Source: an uncultured Actinomyces sp. (GTDB lineage: Bacteria; Actinomycetota; Actinomycetes; Actinomycetales; Actinomycetaceae). From it: a stretch of 6,004 bases of DNA. The translations under genes were made by a program, and so were the position numbers. The notes beneath the pieces are model-generated. The model searched no databases, had not been told where the DNA came from, and worked only from the letters and a program-made list of their open reading frames with translations. The stretch lies in the NCBI GenBank assembly GCA_915069725.1, contig CAJZFF010000130.1, positions 1 to 6,004 of the forward strand, given 5' to 3'. This document shows positions 1-3,561 of the stretch, in pieces. Each line of letters begins with the position of its first letter. The stretch's first letter is position 1.

Positions 1-872
1 TCTTCGAGGGCATCAAGGCCTACCGGCACGAGGACGGATCGGTGTGGACCTTCCGCCCCCGCTACAACGCGGCGCGCCTCAACGCCTCCGCCCGGCGCAT
101 GGCTCTGCCTGAGCTGGCTGAGGAGGACTTCGTGGCCTCCCTGGTGGATCTGGTGCGCGCCGACGCCGCCTGGGTGCCCTCAGGTGAGGGTGAGTCCCTC
201 TACCTGCGTCCCTTCGCCTTCGCCTCCGAGGCCTTCCTGGGCGTGCGCCCCGCCGCTGTGGTGGACTACTACGTCATCGCCTCTCCCGCCGGCTCCTACT
301 TCCCTCACGGCTTGGAGCCCGTCTCCATCTGGGTGACCACCGAGTACCACCGTGCCGGGCGCGGAGGGACCGGGGCGGCCAAGACCGGAGGCAACTACGC
401 CTCCTCCCTGCTTCCCCAGCAGGAGGCCTACGCGCAGGGCTGCGACCAGGTCTGCTTCCTCGACGACGTCTCGCAGGAGAACATCGAGGAGCTCGGCGGC
501 ATGAACCTCATGGTCGTCGACGCCGACGGGACCGTGCGCACACCGCGCCTGACCGGGACGATCCTCGAGGGCTGCACTCGCAGCGCCATCATCCGCCTGC
601 TGCGCGACTCCGGGCGCAACGTCGTGGAGGAGACCATCAGCCTGCAGGGACTGCTTGCAGACATCGAGTCGGGCCGAGTCAGTGAGGTCTTCGCCTGTGG
701 GACCGCCGCCGTCGTCGTGCCTCTGGGGCATCTCAAGGGCGAGGGCTTCGACGCCCGCATCGAGGGCAGTGAGGTCACCCGGCAGATTCACGACCGGCTC
801 ACCGCCATTCAGACCGGCCGCGCCGAGGATCCCTACGGGTGGATGTATCAGCTCGTGCCTCCTCGTTCATAA
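1..872 (+). CDS. ilvE: Branched-chain amino acid aminotransferase, 5'-truncated by window edge
   Basis: PLP-dependent fold-type IV aminotransferase of the cytoplasm. It interconverts leucine, isoleucine and valine with their 2-oxo acids, using glutamate/2-oxoglutarate. The frame is open from base 3 (FEGIKAYRHEDGS...), so the GTG at 42 is internal and the true start lies outside the window. About 289 codons are visible; the longer, actinobacterial/eukaryotic-like IlvE class has roughly 360-370 residues, so about 75-80 are missing. Visible family motifs, in order, are FEGIKAY (3-23), YLRPFAF, GTGAAKTGGNYA with the likely Schiff-base lysine at 381-383, EELGGMN, LTGTILEGCTR (PLP-phosphate cup) and ACGTAAVV near 693-716. 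The gene ends with TAA at 870-872. No intrinsic terminator (GC stem followed by a T run) follows it. It shares orientation with the wall-polymer genes downstream, but a 179-nt A/T-rich gap suggests a separate transcription unit. The family call is secure; paralogue choice or exact substrate preference cannot be read from sequence. Confidence 0.95.
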   Translation, partial: FEGIKAYRHEDGSVWTFRPRYNAARLNASARRMALPELAEEDFVASLVDLVRADAAWVPSGEGESLYLRPFAFASEAFLGVRPAAVVDYYVIASPAGSYFPHGLEPVSIWVTTEYHRAGRGGTGAAKTGGNYASSLLPQQEAYAQGCDQVCFLDDVSQENIEELGGMNLMVVDADGTVRTPRLTGTILEGCTRSAIIRLLRDSGRNVVEETISLQGLLADIESGRVSEVFACGTAAVVVPLGHLKGEGFDARIEGSEVTRQIHDRLTAIQTGRAEDPYGWMYQLVPPRS

Positions 873-919
873 AACCACCGACGATATTCCTTCTGAACGT
901 CCAGAAAGATATTGTTTAT

Positions 920-938
920 GTGACATGAAATGGTGACA
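920..938 (+). repeat. Direct repeat GTGACA-N7-GTGACA, candidate operator
   Basis: GTGACA occurs at 920-925 and again at 933-938, separated by TGAAATG; start-to-start spacing is 13 bp. The second copy continues as GTGACAGCG. Tandem, same-direction half-sites are typical of OmpR-family response regulators. As I recall, the actinobacterial regulator MtrA binds direct repeats of a GTnAC-type motif (GTCACAGCG-like in mycobacteria) upstream of cell-wall genes, which would suit this location. The repeat itself is seen directly; the regulator assignment is speculative. Confidence 0.35.
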
Positions 939-976
939 GCGAGATTGCGGCGGTCTCAGTTGCATCTCATTTCATG
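924..976. repeat. 9-bp inverted repeat CATGAAATG / CATTTCATG
   Basis: CATGAAATG at 924-932 is the exact reverse complement of CATTTCATG at 968-976. The centres are 44 bp apart, about four helical turns, so both sites would face the same side of the DNA. A shorter inverted pair, GAGA (941-944) and TCTC (954-957), is nested between them. The right arm also lies within a local palindrome CTCAT-TTC-ATGAG (966-978). This could be a paired operator for a looping regulator or part of an extended hairpin; chance is possible in a 179-nt spacer. Confidence 0.4.
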
Positions 977-980
977 AGCA

Positions 981-1021
981 TTTTGCCCGGAATTCCTAAA
1001 ACAAGGGGATTCCGGGCAAAA
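981..1021. repeat. Strong 16-bp palindrome / hairpin in LCP leader
   Basis: The arm at 981-996 (TTTTGCCCGGAATTCC) pairs with 1006-1021 over 16 positions. Fifteen are Watson-Crick pairs and one is a G-T wobble (994/1008); the loop at 997-1005 has 9 nt. The outer 13 bp are perfect. The order of elements, T run then GC core on the left and A run on the right, is opposite to an intrinsic terminator, and no T tract follows on either strand. It is therefore better explained as an operator or a structured 5' leader of the LCP mRNA. It lies 30 nt upstream of the preferred LCP start. Confidence 0.65.
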
Positions 1022-1051
1022 CGCTCGAGAAATATGTGGTGCCATTGGCCC

Positions 1052-2188
1052 ATGACTCAGTCCCTCCTACCAGAACCCGAAAGCAGTCCGATTGAAAAGG
1101 GCGATGCTAAAGCCGCCTCGTCAGGGGCTGACACGACCTCGGCGCGCAGTGCAGGCAGCGCCCTGCGCCGTCCCGGACGAGGATGGAGGATCGCCCTTCT
1201 CAGTGTCCTGGCGATCTTCCTGGTTCTGACCCTGGCCACAGGAGGCCTGGCCCTGTGGGTGCGACACTCCATCGCCTCCGGCATGGAGTTCATCGCCGAT
1301 CCCTTCGCGGGCATTCCCACGCGGGCCCCGCAGCAGAAGGTGGCCGCGGGCGAGGAGCCGGCCGTCAACATCCTGGTCCTGGGGACCGACTCACGCACCT
1401 CCGCCTCCGACCCCTCCCAGTGGAAGGAGGGGGCCCAGCGCACGGACGCGATCATGATCGTTCAGGTCAGCGGAGACCGGAAGACGGTCTCAGTCATGTC
1501 GATCCCCCGTGACTCATGGGTGGAGATCCCCGGTCATGGCCAGGGCAAGATCAACGCCGCCTACTCCTACGGGGGGCCCTCGCTGACGATCCACACCGTG
1601 GAGAACCTCACCGGCATCCACATCGACCACTTCGCGGTGGCGAACTTCGAGTCCTTCGTCGCGCTGACCAACGAGATCGGTGGAGTGCGAGTCAATCTCA
1701 AGACGCCTCAGACACTCGCCGGCAAGGAGCTTGGCGCAGGGGCTCAGGTACTCAACGGGCAACAGGCCCTGGCCTACACCCGCGAGCGCTCCTCTCTGCC
1801 CAACGGGGACTTCGACCGCGTCAAGCGCCAGCAGACCTGGATGCGCTCCATCGTGAGCAGGGTCCTGACCAACGGCACCCTGAGCAGTCCCACGGCGCTG
1901 TACTCCTTCCTCAAGACCGCATCGCGGACAGTCGCCGTGGACGAGTCCTTCACGCTCAACCAGATGCAGTCCCTGGCCCTGGAGACGCGCCACCTCCACA
2001 GCAACGACATCGCCTTCATGACCGTGCCGACCGCCGGTACGGGAACCTCCGCGGACGGGCAGTCCATCGTCACGCTCGACGCCGACGCGGACGCCCCCTT
2101 GTTCAAGGCCTTCGCCGAGGACCGGGTGAGCGCCTATCTCGCCGAGTACCCCGACGCCGTCGAGCTGCTTCCCGCCACGGTGAACTAG
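1052..2188 (+). CDS. LytR-CpsA-Psr (LCP) family cell-wall glycopolymer ligase
   Basis: LCP enzymes transfer undecaprenyl-pyrophosphate-linked glycopolymers (teichoic acids, capsule, arabinogalactan and similar) onto peptidoglycan at the outer membrane face. The 378-residue product has an S/A/E-rich cytoplasmic tail (1-44), one membrane segment (about 45-70, IALLSVLAIFLVLTLATGGLAL core) and an extracellular LCP domain. Diagnostic motifs are NILVLGTDSRT (about 106-116), RTDA (130-133), SIPRD (150-154), KINAAY (166-171), YTRER (242-246) and GDFDRVKRQQ (252-261). The Asp and Arg residues that contact the pyrophosphate lipid and Mg2+ are retained. Start choice: in-frame ATGs occur at 974, 1034 and 1052. 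I prefer 1052 because 974 would place the 16-bp palindrome inside the gene and has no ribosome site. ATG 1034 (weak CGAGA upstream at 1026-1030) is a real alternative, and 1052 itself lacks a strong Shine-Dalgarno. It leads a probable operon with the UDP-ManNAc dehydrogenase 47 nt downstream. The exact polymer substrate is inferred only from neighbours. Confidence 0.92.
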   Translation: MTQSLLPEPESSPIEKGDAKAASSGADTTSARSAGSALRRPGRGWRIALLSVLAIFLVLTLATGGLALWVRHSIASGMEFIADPFAGIPTRAPQQKVAAGEEPAVNILVLGTDSRTSASDPSQWKEGAQRTDAIMIVQVSGDRKTVSVMSIPRDSWVEIPGHGQGKINAAYSYGGPSLTIHTVENLTGIHIDHFAVANFESFVALTNEIGGVRVNLKTPQTLAGKELGAGAQVLNGQQALAYTRERSSLPNGDFDRVKRQQTWMRSIVSRVLTNGTLSSPTALYSFLKTASRTVAVDESFTLNQMQSLALETRHLHSNDIAFMTVPTAGTGTSADGQSIVTLDADADAPLFKAFAEDRVSAYLAEYPDAVELLPATVN

Positions 2189-2222
2189 GGATGAGGACTC
2201 GTGACGCACGGCGCAGCGTCCC

Positions 2223-2230
2223 GGGGGAGA
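2223..2230 (+). promoter_or_regulatory. Ribosome binding site deciding the wecC start
   Basis: GGGGGAGA at 2223-2230 ends five bases before the ATG at 2236, a good Shine-Dalgarno match and spacing. In-frame ATGs at 2191 and 2266 have no comparable site, so this element fixes the start at 2236. Confidence 0.7.
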
Positions 2231-2235
2231 GCCTC

Positions 2236-3555
2236 ATGGGACGCGCACAGACGCATGCACGACTCATGACTGACGCTGCTGAAGTAGAAGTAGTCGACGT
2301 CGCGGTCATCGGGCTGGGGTACATCGGCCTGCCCACGGCAGCGGTCCTGGCCCGCGCCGGGCTCGACGTCGTCGGCGTGGACCGGGTCCGGGAACGTGTC
2401 GAGGCCGTCAATCGTGGAGAGCTTCCCTTCCTCGAGGAGGGACTGGCCACCGTGCTGGCCGAACAGGTCGAGACCGGCCGCCTGCGCGCCCAGATGGAGA
2501 CGCCCTCGGCGCGGACCTACATCATCGCGGTGCCGACCCCCTCGATGGGCCCGGACCACGTGGCCGATCTGTCCCTGGTGGAGGCCGCCACCAGGCAGAT
2601 CGCACCCCGTCTGACAGGCGGAGAGCTCATCGTCCTGGAGTCGACCTGCCCGCCCGGCACCACTCGGGCCCTGGCTGAGGCGATCGGCTCGATGCGCCCG
2701 GACCTGTCAACGGACGGCAGCGGCTCTCGGCCCCAGGTGCATCTGTCCTACTGCCCCGAACGCGTACTGCCCGGGCGCATCATGACGGAGATGGTGACCA
2801 ACTCCCGGGTCATCGGCGGCCTGACCCCCCAGGCCTCACACCTGGCCAGAGACCTGTACGCCACCTTCTGCGCCGGCGAGCTGGTCCTGACCGACGCCAC
2901 CACCGCCGAGATGACCAAGCTGACGGAGAACTCCTTCCGCGACCTCAACATCGCCTTCGCCAACGAGCTGGCCCTCGTCTGCGAGCGGGTCGGGGTGGAT
3001 GTCTGGGAGCTCGTCGACCTGGCCAACCGCCATCCGCGGGTGAGCATTCTGCAGCCGGGCCCCGGCGTGGGCGGCCACTGCATCGCCGTGGACCCCTGGT
3101 TCCTGGTGTCCAGCGCTCCGGAGGAGACCAGGCTCATCCGCACCGCCCGCCAGGTCAATGACTCCCGGCCGGCCCACTACATCGGACGCATCCTTGAGGC
3201 GATGGAGCCCGTGTCCTCGCCGACCGTGGCGGTGCTCGGCCTGACCTTCAAGGCCGATGTCGATGATCTGCGCCAGTCGCCGGCGCTTGCGATCACCGAG
3301 CAGGTGGCCGCCGCCGCGCCCCATGCCCGGATCCTGGTGGCCGAGCCGCACGCCACGGAGCTCCCGGCGTCCTTGGCACGGTGGGACAACGTGCGGCTGA
3401 CCGGGTGGCGGCAGGCCGTTGAGCAGGCTGATGTCGTGGCAGTGCTGGTTGCCCACCAGGAGTTCGCCGACCTCGATCCGCACCTGCTCGAGGGGCGCAG
3501 CGTCATCGACGCCACGGGGCTCTGGCGCGCCCGAGCTCCCCAGCTGACAGGGTAG
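2236..3555 (+). CDS. wecC: UDP-N-acetyl-D-mannosamine dehydrogenase (WecC-type)
   Basis: Cytoplasmic NAD-dependent four-electron oxidation of UDP-ManNAc to UDP-ManNAcA, a precursor for wall or capsular polysaccharide. The 439-residue product is close to E. coli WecC (about 420), with a short N-terminal extension. Domains: NAD-binding Rossmann fold with VAVIGLGYIG (22-31); IAVPTP (97-102); LESTCPPGTT (134-143); YCPERVLPG (172-180); central helix EMTKLTENSFRDLNIAFANE (225-244) with the conserved Lys228 and Asn232; catalytic Cys282 in PGPGVGGHCIAVDPWF (274-289); C-terminal UDP-binding domain opening with VAVLGLTFKADVDDLRQSPA (331-350). The NRHPRVSILQPGPGVGGHC stretch matches WecC much better than UDP-glucose dehydrogenases (Ugd/TuaD), hence the substrate call. 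The frame is open upstream to 1516, but those codons overlap the LCP gene and are spurious. The gene lies 47 nt after the LCP gene and 6 nt before the next, indicating co-transcription. The UDP-GlcNAc 2-epimerase (WecB/MnaA) that would supply its substrate is not in this window. Confidence 0.93.
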   Translation: MGRAQTHARLMTDAAEVEVVDVAVIGLGYIGLPTAAVLARAGLDVVGVDRVRERVEAVNRGELPFLEEGLATVLAEQVETGRLRAQMETPSARTYIIAVPTPSMGPDHVADLSLVEAATRQIAPRLTGGELIVLESTCPPGTTRALAEAIGSMRPDLSTDGSGSRPQVHLSYCPERVLPGRIMTEMVTNSRVIGGLTPQASHLARDLYATFCAGELVLTDATTAEMTKLTENSFRDLNIAFANELALVCERVGVDVWELVDLANRHPRVSILQPGPGVGGHCIAVDPWFLVSSAPEETRLIRTARQVNDSRPAHYIGRILEAMEPVSSPTVAVLGLTFKADVDDLRQSPALAITEQVAAAAPHARILVAEPHATELPASLARWDNVRLTGWRQAVEQADVVAVLVAHQEFADLDPHLLEGRSVIDATGLWRARAPQLTG

Positions 3556-3560
3556 AAGGA
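3547..3560 (+). promoter_or_regulatory. Shine-Dalgarno region of the fusion gene, overlapping the wecC stop
   Basis: Purine-rich ACAGGGTAGAAGGA spans the TAG of the upstream gene (3553-3555). The AGGG at 3549-3552 is nine bases from the ATG at 3562 and is the better-spaced candidate; AAGGA at 3556-3560 is only one base away. A ribosome site overlapping the preceding stop suggests translational coupling. Confidence 0.5.
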
Positions 3561-3561
3561 C

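Larger units (their letters stand above)
873..1051 (+). promoter_or_regulatory. A/T-rich intergenic regulatory zone before the LCP gene
   Basis: This spacer is visibly richer in A and T than the flanking genes and is the only sizeable non-coding gap in the window, so the promoter of the downstream wall-polymer operon most likely lies here. It holds a short inverted repeat TTCTG/CAGAA (891-895 and 902-906), a GTGACA direct repeat (920-925, 933-938), a 9-bp inverted repeat (924-932/968-976) and a 16-bp palindrome (981-1021). I could not identify a convincing sigma-70 -35/-10 pair with proper spacing. TAAAAC at 997-1002 resembles a -10 box and sits in the palindrome loop, but no good -35 precedes it. 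The presence of a promoter is inference from context. Confidence 0.5.

Noticed and set aside
42..44. GTG at 42 as the ilvE start
   Set aside because: The frame upstream (FEGIKAYRHEDGS) is conserved BCAT sequence, so the GTG is an internal valine codon and the gene is simply cut by the window.
655..936. Plus-strand 93-codon frame spanning the ilvE end and the spacer
   Set aside because: It mostly overlaps ilvE in another frame, the composition is Ser/Arg/Pro-rich, and no ribosome site or homology is visible.
981..1021. Palindrome as an ilvE rho-independent terminator
   Set aside because: No T tract follows the stem on either strand, and the T/A runs are in the reverse order to a terminator. 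It is kept as a possible operator or leader hairpin.
2203..2220. GACGC/GCGTC hairpin between the LCP and dehydrogenase genes
   Set aside because: A 5-bp stem with an 8-nt loop is common by chance at this GC content, and it has no T tract.
1516..2235. Upstream extension of the dehydrogenase frame to 1516
   Set aside because: It overlaps the LCP gene in another frame and translates to Arg-rich nonsense. A strong ribosome site places the start at 2236.
2236..3555. UDP-glucose 6-dehydrogenase (Ugd/TuaD) as the dehydrogenase identity
   Set aside because: It is the same superfamily, but the region around the catalytic Cys (NRHPRVSILQPGPGVGGHC) and the CPERVLPG motif are characteristic of the UDP-ManNAc dehydrogenase branch. 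Confirmation would need a phylogeny.
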